Shown here: positions 12,070 to 21,659 of the stretch, piece by piece
How the letters are laid out: every line of letters begins with the position of its first letter
How positions within the stretch are numbered: position 1 is the stretch's first letter
Origin: Melitaea cinxia
Lineage: Eukaryota; Arthropoda; Insecta; Lepidoptera; Nymphalidae
Length of the DNA stretch: 64,000 nucleotides
Direction of reading: 5' to 3'
NCBI RefSeq assembly: GCF_905220565.1
Contig: NC_059401.1
Coordinates: 15,930,766 to 15,994,765 of the forward strand
Translations under genes and position numbers: made by a program
The notes under the pieces: generated by a model
Told to the model about the DNA's origin: nothing
Databases searched by the model: none
The model's input: the letters and a program-made list of their open reading frames with translations, nothing else

Positions 12070-12540
12070 CAGCACACCCTCAGGAGCCTCTTTTACTCAC
12101 CACAGGGCCATAATACTTTTTGAGAGCAGTATTATTTAGCTTCCGCCGACGCCACGTTGGCGCAACGGTCACAGCCATGGATTGTGCCGGTTGCGCTAGC
12201 GGCTGCGGGTTCGATCCCCGCACATGACAAACATTTGTATTGGCCATACAAGAGTTTGCCGTGGTCTGGGTGTTTGTGGAGTCATTGTGGGTCTCCCCAC
12301 CGTGCCTCGGAGAGCACGTTAAGCCGTCGGTCCCAGTTGTTATCATGTACACCTTATAGCGATCGTTACTCATAGTAGGGAATATATCCGCCAACCCGCA
12401 TTGGAGCAGCGTGGTGGATTAAGCTCTGTTCCTTCTCCTACATGGGGAAAGAGGCCTATGTTCAGTAGTGGGATATTACAGGCTGAAGCGTATTATTCAG
12501 CTTTGATCTTATTGTGAGGTTGAGGAACTCACTCAGTATG
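12070..12540 (+). repeat. Family D repeat split by a SINE
   Basis: 12070-12142 (gagcctcttttactcaccac ... agcagtattatttagctt) and 12491-12540 (agctttgatcttattgtgag ... gaactcactcagtatgg) together match one continuous stretch of the family D copy at 57060-57190. SINE-A lies between the halves. Family D has no ORF. Confidence 0.75.
12143..12490 (+). mobile_element. SINE-A, full length, tRNA-derived
   Basis: The head contains RNA polymerase III internal promoter boxes: A-box tggcgcaacgg at 12158-12168 and B-box ggttcgatccc at 12208-12218, about 40 bp apart as in tRNA genes. The body follows, then a 3' tail aggcctatgttcagtagtgg and ggctgaagcg closely resembling the family B/RTE tail. A 13-bp target duplication with one mismatch flanks it: tattatttagctt at 12130-12142 and tattattcagctt at 12491-12503. 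The ORF at 12080-12394 (minus) is antisense to the SINE and not a gene. Confidence 0.9.
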
Positions 12541-12649
12541 GATGCCTATAGCGTTAAACATTTTTCTTTCAATAAAGACTTACCAAGGTGTGCTAGTATA
12601 TTTTACAGATATATGTATGTATGTATATATATATAAAAGTAAAAGAGAG

Positions 12650-12815
12650 GGTATTGAAGCACTATTTCCTCTGGGGTTCTCATGATGGGTCAGAGGTAGG
12701 GTGGGCAACGCGGTTGCAATGTTTCTGGTATTGTAGGTCTAATAACTACGTTATCTGCTTACATTCAGGTGAGTCGTAAGCTTGTTTGTCGCTCTAGTTA
12801 TATGAACAATAGAAG
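12650..12815 (-). repeat. Family D fragment
   Basis: It holds the family D blocks gggtgggcaacgcggttgc, tattgtaggtctaataact and gtgagtcgtaagcttgtttg, matching 51690-51800 and 13900-14010. Both outer ends are eroded. Confidence 0.6.
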
Positions 12816-13119
12816 AGTATATAAAGTAGGCTGTATTTAGTACTTGCGATTGTCAGTTTTGTAATTCTATTCACTTCGCTGTCTTGATTCTAAAAATTTG
12901 GGTTCTGGGTTCTGAACTTAAAGGGGTTTGAAAAGTCTTTTGAAGGTTTTGTACTCATGCCCCAGGCTTCGTTGTCTGTCCATCTGTCTGTCATATAGCT
13001 ATATCTTTTGAATCGTAATATTAGGGACAGTTTAGTTTCACGGAATGCGAATTACTACAGCAACTAATAATACAAGAAAATTACGTAAATTTATTATTAT
13101 GGTTTGATGTTTTGACAAC

Positions 13120-13275
13120 AGGTTGATGTAGTGGTCATTACAGCTGATTGTTATATTTTGCAGGTTCGATATCCATTCATGACAAATATATCTGTAAGCG
13201 ATGTGGATATTTGTCTTGGTCTGGCCATTTGTGTTTGCGTTGCATGTTTCGTGACCGTCAGTTCTATTAAGGACA
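13120..13275 (+). mobile_element. SINE-A head, degenerate
   Basis: It retains a B-box-like caggttcgatatcc and the SINE-A segment atgacaaatatatctgtaag, then cttggtctggccatttgtgt (in the intact copy, gtggtctgggtgtttgtgg). The A-box is damaged and the 3' two thirds is absent. Confidence 0.6.
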
Positions 13276-13814
13276 TGGCGCTTATTTACATATCTATGTG
13301 ATGGTATAATATACTTTCGAATTCATACTTGAACTTTAAATAATAGCTTCGAATTATAGCTTCTTGAAACAAAGATACATACCAACTTCGTAACATTAAT
13401 ATAGATTTAATGTTGTCATGTAAAGAAGAAGATAAATTGTAGAGCAGGTCTGCATGTAACATGTACGTACATGTATCGTGGATGGCGGGGTTGATTCCCT
13501 GCAGCTGTAGGTACGTGTGAGATAGTTAATTAAATGCTTGACGGTGAGAGATTTATATGTAGGGTGATGCAATAAGAAAGAAATATAATATACTATGTTA
13601 AAAATATTTTTATGTTTGTGTAGTCATATTTGTATGAATGTATAATAAAGTGCATGTGTCAATTTCTACTAAGTAACAAATCTGGTATTTTTTTTTAATT
13701 TTTATTTAGTACGTCTAACTATTCTTTGCTCATTTCGTCGTTTTGATTTCATTCATTTGTTTGTTAAGGTTGACTGATGAAGAAGAATGAAGGCTGTATA
13801 ACTTTATGTCACAC

Positions 13815-14025
13815 ACAGCTAAATAATACTATTTTCAAGCTCTATTGTGTTTGTGTTGGTGAATAAGGTGACCAGAGCTCCTTCTGGGAGGATTTGGGAA
13901 TTTGTTCGGAAACGCGCTTGCGATGCCTCTGGTGTTGCAGACGTCTATAACCTAGGGTAATTGCTTCCCATCCGGTGAGCCGTACGCTTGTTTGCCGCCC
14001 TAGTTGTATATAAAAAAGTCCGTCT
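13815..14025 (-). repeat. Family D repeat, partial
   Basis: The blocks agctaaataatac, ggtgaccagagctcct, gcgatgcctctggtgttgca, gtgagccgtacgcttgtttg and cctagttgtata are shared with copies at 32336 and 51537. The 65-codon ORF at 13842-14039 lies wholly inside the repeat. Confidence 0.75.
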
Positions 14026-14418
14026 TTTGCTTTATACATTTACGATTGCTTAATGTATTGATTCATGTTTAGATGTTTTCTTTAAACATAGGTTTACCGT
14101 GTTAAGTAAACAAGTAAATAAGCAGCTCAAATATAACTTTTGTTAAGTATTTCCTGTTCAGCGGTTTGAAAATAACGCGTATTTGTTTACGTGACTCCTA
14201 TCGATACTTTGTAAACTTGTAAGTTGAAAATATAAGAGATTATTTATTTTCAAATACGCCTTTACTACCGTCTTCTTTTCTGAATTCGATTTTTTTTTTT
14301 TGTATTAGACGGGCTGTTTACAAATTAGTGTTATAGGCCACGGAACTTCACATTACGGTTTATAGGAATTTAGAACTTATTAGTGTCAATAACACAACGT
14401 AGTAAAAACAAAATTAAT

Positions 14419-14600
14419 AAAACAACTTTTTCGGATTATATCGCGGTTTATTAGGTTTTTTACATGCCCGACGTTTCGGATACTTTACAGCAAAGCAACC
14501 ATGGTTACGGGAACACTGAACCTAATAAGCCGCGATAAAATCCGAAAAATTTGTTTCATTATAATGAGTGAAATTTGGTAAATATTAGAAAACAACACCA
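14419..14600 (-). mobile_element. Foldback element with hammerhead-like motif, copy 1
   Basis: Imperfect inverted arms (14427-14457 and about 14519-14550) share tatcgcggtttatta and its complement. The centre carries cccgacgtttc (14467-14477), which on the minus strand reads GAAACGTCGGG. The right flank gagtgaaat...attagaaaacaac matches the tail of the better copy at 54628-54826. It may be a remnant of a Penelope-like element terminal repeat; that assignment is inference. Confidence 0.6.
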
Positions 14601-14779
14601 AAACATTATATTTACAATTTTATTAACCTCTACAAAAATGACCTTTGATTTTAAAATAAGTAGTAATATTTTATATTTTATTTTCGGGAATCTTTTATTT
14701 TTGCCTTAGATGGAATTAAATGTATATTATGAGACTTGTCTTAGATTATTATCAGATATAATAACGTCGTGTTAAGTAA

Positions 14780-14898
14780 TCATTTCAGCCTATTGCAGTC
14801 CACTGCTGGACATAGACATCCACAAGTTCGCGCCAAAAATGCGTGAACTCATGTGTGTTGCCCATAGTCACCACGCTGGGCAGGCGGGTTGGTGACCG
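14780..14898 (-). mobile_element. Family B repeat, truncated, with target duplication
   Basis: The left end has the tail side (ccactgctggacatagac), and the copy stops within the body at gcgggttggtgaccg. Direct repeats of tgttaagtaa flank it (14770-14779 and 14899-14908), with two more ambiguous bases matching. A 5'-truncated copy with a target duplication is the signature of target-primed reverse transcription. Confidence 0.85.
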
Positions 14899-15344
14899 TG
14901 TTAAGTAAACCATTAACAAACTTTTTAACTTTAAAGAAATAAACCAAAGAGCCGTATTAAAATAAAAGTAAAAGTAATAAAACCTTTTCGTAAAAGAAAA
15001 GACAACGACGCTTTGAACCGAGGTAATTAATTTAGCAACATGTATTTTTGTATGTGAATTTTCTAGTTAGAGACTAAGTTCTCCATACAAACCATTTCGT
15101 TCGCCTATTAGCCAAGACTTAAAACAAAAGGTCGGTGAGTTCTTTAGACTCTTTGTTCACTCGGAACTCGATAACAATGGGTAATTTTGAAGTTTATTTC
15201 ATCAGGTGTTCGTGGACTGCGTTTGATTGTGACCAAATTGATGGAATGTTCCTCTTTCTGTTATATTTCTTAAGTTTTTAATCTCTTTAGTTAGTAAAAA
15301 AGTTCATTTAAATCACTTATTTTTTTTTTTGAATGATCAATTCA

Positions 15345-15705
15345 TTCTGTAAAATTCCACTGCTAAGGCCAGGCCTTTTTCTCCATATAGGAAAAATTAT
15401 TCTGTGGTTACGGGAGTAAAGAATATAGCCACCCTCTCTCTTCCCATGGGTGTCGTAAGAGGCGACTACTCTTCCTAAGTTTGCGCCAAAAATGGCATGA
15501 ATTCATGTGTTTTGCCCATAGTCACTACGCTGGGCAGGCGGGTTGGTGACCGTAGGGCTGGCTTTGTCGCACCAAAGACGCTGCTGCCCGTCTTCGGCCT
15601 ATGTATTTGATAGCTAGAAGTTGGATGGTTGTCCCGCCATCATCGGTCTGCTTTTTAAGTTCTAAGGTGGTAGTGGAACTGTGTTATCCCTTTGTCCCTT
15701 TTTAA
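15345..15705. mobile_element. Rearranged family B and SINE-A pieces
   Basis: Three pieces are fused. 15352-15390 resembles the SINE-A tail on the minus strand. 15402-15470 is the head of family B on the plus strand (gtggttacgg, agccaccctctctcttccca, gtcgtaagaggcgact). 15476-15705 is the body of family B on the minus strand (gcgccaaaaatggcatg ... gacgctgctgcccgtcttcg) without its tail. The head sits inverted where the 3' tail should be, so simple 5' inversion during insertion does not explain the order. Confidence 0.7.
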
Positions 15706-15762
15706 GGCTCCGTAAGTTTTAATACTAAAAAAATAATTAAAAAATTTTTTTTACTATTACCT

Positions 15763-15794
15763 TTTGACAGAACGAACTCTGTCCGGGCAGCTAG
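15763..15794 (+). mobile_element. Helitron 3' terminus
   Basis: The segment gacagaacgaactctgtc can form a short hairpin and is followed by cgggcagCTAG and then T. The minus-strand end at 25551-25582 is nearly the same (gacagaacgaagtctgtc, cgggcagCTAG). Only the 3' end is clear. Confidence 0.6.
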
Positions 15795-15837
15795 TTAAAA
15801 CTAAAAACGTAGTTAAGAACAAAGCCTTTATGCGTTA

Positions 15838-16045
15838 TTCGCTTCAGAATGTATATCCCACTACTGGGCATAGGCGTCTTTCCCTAGTAGGAGAAGGATC
15901 ATAGCTTAATCCACCACGCTGCTCCAATACGGGTTGGCGGACATATTCCCTACCATGAGGTAACGATCTCTATCAGTTGTAAATGATAACAACCGGACAG
16001 ATGGCTTAACGTGCTCTCCGAGGCACGGTGGGGAGACCTACAAGG
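15838..16045 (-). mobile_element. SINE-A, 3' part
   Basis: Reverse complement of the SINE-A 3' region: cgcttcag at the left, then ctactgggcataggcg, ccaccacgctgctccaat, gggttggcggacatattccc and gctctccgaggcacggtggg. The tRNA-like head is missing. Confidence 0.85.
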
Positions 16046-16518
16046 ATTATTTGCACTTTATGCGCGTTAGGATCTGAATATCGTACTTTTTTCTTCATTA
16101 TATAATAGATAACGTTTCAGTACATATTATTTATTTTATAATTACATCCCGCTGTAATAATTACAACAACTTAAACTTAAAACAACTTTGTTCACAGTTG
16201 AAGTTAATTAGTAAATAATTTGAAATATATTAAGCACACAAATCTCTATCCAGGTAATAACCTACGATAAGTTAGAATTAACTGCAGTTTAGAAGTTAGT
16301 TAAACTGCAAAATCTCAAGATATCGTTAACAACGTGAGTTACATTAGATAACAACTTCTGAGAAATCGTCGGAGTTATTAGATTATTGTAACGTAAATAT
16401 ACTTTGTTGTTTGTAAGATACCTGAAGTCATAAACCCCACATATATTATGTAATGAATAAATATATTTATTATACACAAACAGCCTTATTGACTAGCCTT
16501 AATATTTGTATTTATTTA

Positions 16519-16726
16519 CTAGCTGACCCCGCAAACGTTGTTTTGCCATATATATTATAAAGCCCCTTAATCCCCCCCACCCCCTTATAACTTAAGGGTA
16601 TGAAAAACGATGTTGTTCGATTCTCAGACCTACCCAATATGCACACAAAATTTCATAAGAATCGGTCAAGCCGTTTCGGAGGAGTTTAACTACAAACACC
16701 GCGATACGAGAATTTTATATATTAGA
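16519..16726 (-). mobile_element. Non-autonomous Helitron
   Basis: On the minus strand it runs from TCTAATATATAAAATTCTCG to a 3' end with gcaaaacaacgtttgcgggg and cagCTAG, flanked by A at the 5' side and T at the 3' side, as Helitrons insert between A and T. The interior cggcttgaccgattcttatg is shared with copies at 26291, 32596 and 47456. It lies directly in a TTTATTTA run that resembles a SINE tail. No ORF is present. Confidence 0.85.
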
Positions 16727-16739
16727 TATATGTGTTATT

Positions 16740-16850
16740 TCTTTGTATATTCATTATAAAAGATAGCTGTAGCAGTCGACTGTTACCTATAGCACGAACC
16801 TTAAGTTGCTTACCGTACCGTACCGTATAAAAAAATAATAGTCATTTGTT
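16740..16850 (+). mobile_element. Metulj-like SINE, 3' part
   Basis: The stretch gtcgactgttacctatagca followed by cattaagttgcttac-like sequence (here cttaagttgcttac) matches 24320-24352 (cggctgttacctataatac, cattaagttgcttac). The tRNA-like head is absent. Confidence 0.6.
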
Positions 16851-17755
16851 TCTAAGTAATTTTCTAATAAGAGAGAAAACTTTATGCTCGTATTATAAGT
16901 AGCAGCCGACCGATAGATAATTTATTTAATTATAATTACTTATATAACATAACTTTATTATGTTATTGTTATATGTATGTTAGTAATCAAAAATAACAAT
17001 ATATCAATTATGTATCCCGAATATATAAAGGCTAATATATAAACTTTATATTGCTTTCACGAGTAAAGTTCAAGATTAATCCGTCACGCTACTCCTGTGT
17101 TTAGCTTCCTTCTAGACTGCACTACATTCTACCTCTCTTCTTCTCCAGTACGTCATTGTACTCGTACCGTAGAGAAGAAGATAGGTAAGAAGTATTAAAG
17201 GAGGTAGAGGTAGTAGGTATATCTATTAGACATCCAAAATACTTGAATACTGAAAATAAGCTAAATTAGACTCTAACTGATATAAACAATCACCTAATTG
17301 GAACACGGAGAACAAGTACCAAAGACAAGATACAAGAAAAGAAAAATACCTTAAAAAAACTCCCGCTCTATTTCCGTCGTAAAGTTTTTACGCGAAAGGT
17401 CCAAGATAAAGGGGACGTCACTCACAACTCATTACACCTCATTGGTAGTCACGAAGCGATCGGAGTGTTTGTTTTGTGTTGCCAGTAATTTTAAATGTTC
17501 GACAGTGTTGTCGTTTACGCGATCGGCGAGCCATGAAATGTTAGTTGGGGTTAGAATTACGCCATTGTGGTGCGATTTCATTTCATTAAGCGGAATTTTT
17601 TGCTTTAATTTTGATTGATCTGTGGATGTGTTTGGTTCAATTAATTTGTGGGATTATTTTCGATGAGTTTTACTTTTAAAAAGTTTATGGAGGTATAAGT
17701 TAATGTAGTTATGCACGAAACAAATGTAATTTTTTTAAGTTTTGTAGTTTCGACT

Positions 17756-17960
17756 ACGTATTGGCCTTGTGGTTACAGCAATTGGCCGATGTGCTAACGG
17801 TCGCGGTCGGTGATTCTAGGTCATGAAAAATATTTCTATAGGCCATACAGAGACATCTTGACCTGGGCGTTTTTGATTGCCTTATGGTGTGCCTGGTTTC
17901 TTGATATAGGATTCATATCCCAGTGGGAACAGTTGAGTGTGAAGCGTCAAACGTTTACTA
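17756..17960 (+). mobile_element. SINE-A, 5' part, degenerate
   Basis: Segments ggccgatgtgctaacggtcg, ggccatacagag, cttgacctgggcgtttttga and attgccttatggtgtgcctg parallel the SINE-A head and its middle at 12190-12310. The B-box reads cggtgattctagg and is broken. The 93-codon ORF at 17810-18091 overlaps it and is not a gene. Confidence 0.55.
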
Positions 17961-19253
17961 TTATGATACGAAATTGGTTTAATTGTTGTAATTATTATTT
18001 TTACAAAAAACTTTATCTCTATTATTATTTTTTTATTTTAATATTTTTGCACTATAGAACTCCTGTACAGCGCACAATAGTTATAGGGTAAGTTCCACTA
18101 AACTATATTCCAAAAATCATTTTAATTCGAAAAAATAACGTTGTCGATTACCACAATTTCCACGGTTACGATATCGTTGGTCGACTTTACTTTAAGACCT
18201 AGTCTATCAAGCTATCTAACTTCAGAAGGCCTCGCGTGACCGACAGTTGTGGGCGTTATCACAATTGCGCCTCGCGTCTTATAGTAACAGCGATCGACCA
18301 CAACACGGCTATTACCCCTACCTACAATTGTAACCCTTATTACTATACGTGAAAGCGGAATTTCGCATACGCACAATTAAACTTATAACTACGATTGTAC
18401 GACCATAAACCCACATGATACAATCAATGAGACGACAAGCAGTAATATGTCTAATTGCAATGTTGTATGGATGATTTTAGCGTGGTTTGATTTACGATAA
18501 TGAACAAATGTGTTGAAATAGTAACACCTCTATCTTGTATCGGCAATTACGTGCTGTTTATGTAGATTGAGTTTGCAACACTGTAAAATACATTTACTAT
18601 CACTCATAAAAGTTTAACGCGTATAATTCTATTAATTTAAGTTTTCATAAAATGTAGATATAAATGAAGTAAAATCAAAGTAAACCTAAAATTATATTCA
18701 TCGTAAGTTTTATCTTTTTTAAAGTTTGGTTATATGTAAGTCAGTGATTAAACAATTTTTACTAGTAATTTTACAAAAATAAAATAAAGTAGAAATATAC
18801 TTTATTGAATGACCAGAAATAATACACGTAATATCAAAACTCTAAAATTTTTTTGACATACAAGAAAAAAAATGACAAAAGGAAAAGGCGCTACTCGTCC
18901 CAAACAAAGATAGAAAGTTTAATTGTTGTATTGACTTAAAGAAAATTTGTTGCTTTATTTACAATTTTATGGGACTGGGATTTAAAAAAAAATATAAAAA
19001 AAGGTTTATAAGGAGAAATATATTTATGTTATGGTTTTCTTAAAATCTCTCATGTAAACCAGGAACATTCACCTGTATATCGGTGGGTGCAGCGCACGCC
19101 AGCCGAGATCCAGCGCGCCTTCATTATTTTTCCGGTCGTCAAGCGCTCATCGAGTGCTTACTAAACGTAGACAGCGTACACTGCCCACCTTGTTTTCTGA
19201 ATAATTTTAATTTGTAACCCTTAAAAAATTATGTGGTGTCATGGGACACCAGG
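17961..19253. other. AT-rich DNA, nothing recognised
   Basis: No coding region can be supported. 18160-18330 and 19060-19190 are richer in GC than their surroundings. The second lies beside repeat F and could belong to it or to an older repeat; nothing else in the window matches it. Confidence 0.45.
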
Positions 19254-19731
19254 TTGGAACGAAGTTCCTTCGGATAGTATAGAAGCAACACAATTTGAAA
19301 AAAAAAAAAATGTTGAATTTTATATATATTTTCTAGTTCTTGATTTTTTTTTTTATTTTGTTGATTGGTTTTTATTATTGGTTTTAATTATGTACTTAAC
19401 ATAAAATTATTTAGGAAATTTTGTATTTTAGAAAATAACAAATACCGTAAAAAAAATAATATATAAATAATAATAATAATAATAATTCAAACTATTAAGT
19501 GAAATAAAAAAAACGGCTTTATTTATTTTTGTCGACAGAATAAAATTACATAAATAATTTAAAAAAAGTTTACTAGTAATATTTTAGTTTTACAAACGTC
19601 ATATTATACAGTCATGTGACTGATATTACGTCACTTCCGCTATATATTTTTCTTACGGTTTTAGTATCACATTTTTTTCAGTTCGCTCGCCCAGCCAAAT
19701 GTCAAGCCTGCCATAAGGAACTTCGTTCCAA
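19254..19731. mobile_element. Repeat F: 478-bp element with 17-bp inverted repeats
   Basis: Perfect 17-bp terminal inverted repeats: ttggaacgaagttcctt at 19254-19270 and aaggaacttcgttccaa at 19715-19731. The interior is AT-rich with an (AAT)n run near 19470 and no ORF. Size and structure fit a MITE-like non-autonomous DNA transposon. No target duplication is evident, so the superfamily cannot be assigned. Confidence 0.6.
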
Positions 19732-19845
19732 AAAAACTAACAAACTACAACTACAACATACTACTGACGAATAAATATTTTTAATAAATTTGATTAATAT
19801 AAATTTTACATCCAGATTTAAGCGGAAATTATCATCAATTGTGTC

Positions 19846-19861
19846 AAAAGTCCAGTTAAAT
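19846..19861. repeat. Target-site duplication, left copy
   Basis: aaaagtccagttaaat, identical to 21644-21659. The two copies bracket the RTE insertion. Confidence 0.95.
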
Positions 19862-21643
19862 CATCATCATCTTCCTGCCCTTATCCCACTTATGTAGGGT
19901 CGGCACAACATGTTTTCCTCTTCCATTCCTCTCTATTATTCGTCACTTCAGTGCTTACTCCTTTCTTTCTCATATCCTCACTCACACAATCCATCCATCG
20001 CTTTTTCGGTCTGCCGATTGCTCTTCGTCCTTCGACATTCATCCCTAACATTCTTTTACCGACATAGCGGTCATCCCTTCTCATTACATGCCCATACCAC
20101 GCTAACCTATTGCTCCTCATTTTCTCTGTCACGGGTGCTACTTTCAAACTTCCCCTTATATACTCATTTCTAATCCGATCTTTCCTCGTTACTCCACACA
20201 TCCATCTTAGCATTCTCATCTCGGCTGCGTGCACTCTTCTTTCATCCGTCACTTTTGTTACCCAACATTCCGATCCATACATTACGACAGGTCTTATGAT
20301 CGTTTTATAGATTTTCCCCTTAAGTTTAAGGGGCATTCGTGGATCACAAGCTGTTCCAGAGACCTGTCGCCATTTCATCCATCCCGCATTTATTCTATTT
20401 TTCACGTCACGGTCTATGTTGCCGTCATTTTGTATTAATGACCCAAGGTAGCGGAAGTCGGAGCAGACTGGTAGGGATACACCATCCAAGGCAATATGGG
20501 AAAAACCGGACGAACCGCTGAAATCGCAGAACAAGTGCTCGGTTTTAGACCTACTTATCCTCAATCCCGCGCCCTCCAGTCTTTCCTGCCATTTTCCCAG
20601 TCTGCTCTGTACCTCAAGGACATTATCTCCGACAAGAACAACGTCGTCAGCAAACAGCATACACCAGGGTGCTTCCTCCTGTATGTCTGATGTTAGAACA
20701 TCCATTACCAGGAGGAATAGATACGGGCTTAAAGCCGACCCCTGGTGCAAACCTACAGCCACACTGAACTTGTCAGTTACCCCGGCTTCGGACCGGACGT
20801 GGGTGCTAGCTCTATCATACATCGCCTGAACAAGTCGTACATGCTTCTCTGGCACTCCTTTCCCTTTCATAGCCCACCACAGAACCTTACGGGGGACTCT
20901 ATCGTATGCCTTTTCCAGATCTACGAACACCATATGTAGGTCTTTTTGTGTGAGTCGATATTTTTCGCAGAGTTGGCGGAGTGCAAATATGGCGTCCGTA
21001 GTTCCCCGGCCCGGCATAAATCCAAATTGGTTCTGTGTGACCTCACATTCTTCTCTCATTCGTCGCGCTATCACTTTCTCCCATATCTTCATACTATGTG
21101 ACATGAGCTTTATTCCTCGATAGCTGCTGCAGTCCTGTATGTCACCTTTATTTTTAAAAATGGGCACCAGTGAACTGTAGCACCATTCCTCGGGTATGAC
21201 CTCTTCTTGCAGCAACTTATTGAAAAATAAAGTCAGCCACTTCCATCCATCCGCCTTCAAAAACTTCCATACTTCCGCTGGTATACTATCTGGCCCAACT
21301 GCTTTTCTATTCTTCATACTCTGCACTGCCATCTTCACTTCCTCTATACTTACCTCTTTCACCATTCCTTCATTACTTCGTACATTTTCTAACACTCCGC
21401 TCCATTCATTTTCTTCATTCATCAAGTTATTAAAGTATCTCTTCCAGCGTTCTTTTATTTCCTCATCGTCCGTCAAAATCTTCCCCGCTTCGTCTTTTAT
21501 ACATTTCATATGGTTTACATCTCTTGCATTCATCTCTCTCTCTCTTGATATTCTAAAAAGATTTTTTTGACCTTGTGGGCTCTCTAAAAAATGATACAAC
21601 TTATCTTGAGCCTTGGCCCTTGCGATAGCCCAGCGCGATAGCG
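19862..21643 (-). mobile_element. RTE-clade LINE, 5'-truncated, recent insertion
   Basis: The element ends (minus strand) with a 3' UTR of under 30 bp and a short ATGATGATGA tail at 19862-19872, typical of RTE elements. It starts at about 21643 inside the linker before the RT domain, so the apurinic endonuclease part is missing. Perfect 16-bp direct repeats (19846-19861 and 21644-21659) bracket it. The intact 569-codon frame and perfect duplication suggest a young insertion. Confidence 0.95.
19890..21599 (-). CDS. RTE-type reverse transcriptase, N-terminally truncated
   Basis: The frame encodes the RNA-directed DNA polymerase of an RTE non-LTR retrotransposon, which copies element RNA at a nicked chromosomal target. 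Residue numbers refer to the 569-residue frame. Visible RT motifs are SSYRGIKLMSH (158-168), GFMPGRGT (193-200), VFVDLEKAYDRVP (224-236, first catalytic Asp227), GLHQGSALSPYLF (283-295), LFADDVVL (315-322, catalytic Asp318 and Asp319), KTEHLFCDFS (352-361) and YLGSLIQ (384-390). A C-terminal block GRPKKRWMD (529-537) is typical of this clade. The frame is open upstream to the element's 5' end at about 21643, and the first codon of the stated interval is TTG, so no true start exists. The amino-terminal endonuclease is absent, so the copy cannot move alone. Small plus-strand ORFs across this interval are shadows. Confidence 0.93.
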   Translation of the reverse strand: MYHFLESPQGQKNLFRISREREMNARDVNHMKCIKDEAGKILTDDEEIKERWKRYFNNLMNEENEWSGVLENVRSNEGMVKEVSIEEVKMAVQSMKNRKAVGPDSIPAEVWKFLKADGWKWLTLFFNKLLQEEVIPEEWCYSSLVPIFKNKGDIQDCSSYRGIKLMSHSMKIWEKVIARRMREECEVTQNQFGFMPGRGTTDAIFALRQLCEKYRLTQKDLHMVFVDLEKAYDRVPRKVLWWAMKGKGVPEKHVRLVQAMYDRASTHVRSEAGVTDKFSVAVGLHQGSALSPYLFLLVMDVLTSDIQEEAPWCMLFADDVVLVGDNVLEVQSRLGKWQERLEGAGLRISRSKTEHLFCDFSGSSGFSHIALDGVSLPVCSDFRYLGSLIQNDGNIDRDVKNRINAGWMKWRQVSGTACDPRMPLKLKGKIYKTIIRPVVMYGSECWVTKVTDERRVHAAEMRMLRWMCGVTRKDRIRNEYIRGSLKVAPVTEKMRSNRLAWYGHVMRRDDRYVGKRMLGMNVEGRRAIGRPKKRWMDCVSEDMRKKGVSTEVTNNREEWKRKTCCADPT

Positions 21644-21659
21644 AAAAGTCCAGTTAAAT
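21644..21659. repeat. Target-site duplication, right copy
   Basis: aaaagtccagttaaat, identical to 19846-19861. Confidence 0.95.

Noticed and set aside
12143..12225. Genuine tRNA gene
   Set aside because: It is the tRNA-like head of SINE-A. It is followed by the SINE body and flanked by a target duplication beyond that body.
12080..12394. 104-codon minus-strand ORF
   Set aside because: It is antisense to SINE-A and runs into family D; its composition comes from the repeats.
17200..17216. let-7-like string gaggtagtaggtat
   Set aside because: Insect let-7 is almost invariant and this string departs from it after about 12 bases. No complementary arm forms a pre-miRNA hairpin nearby.
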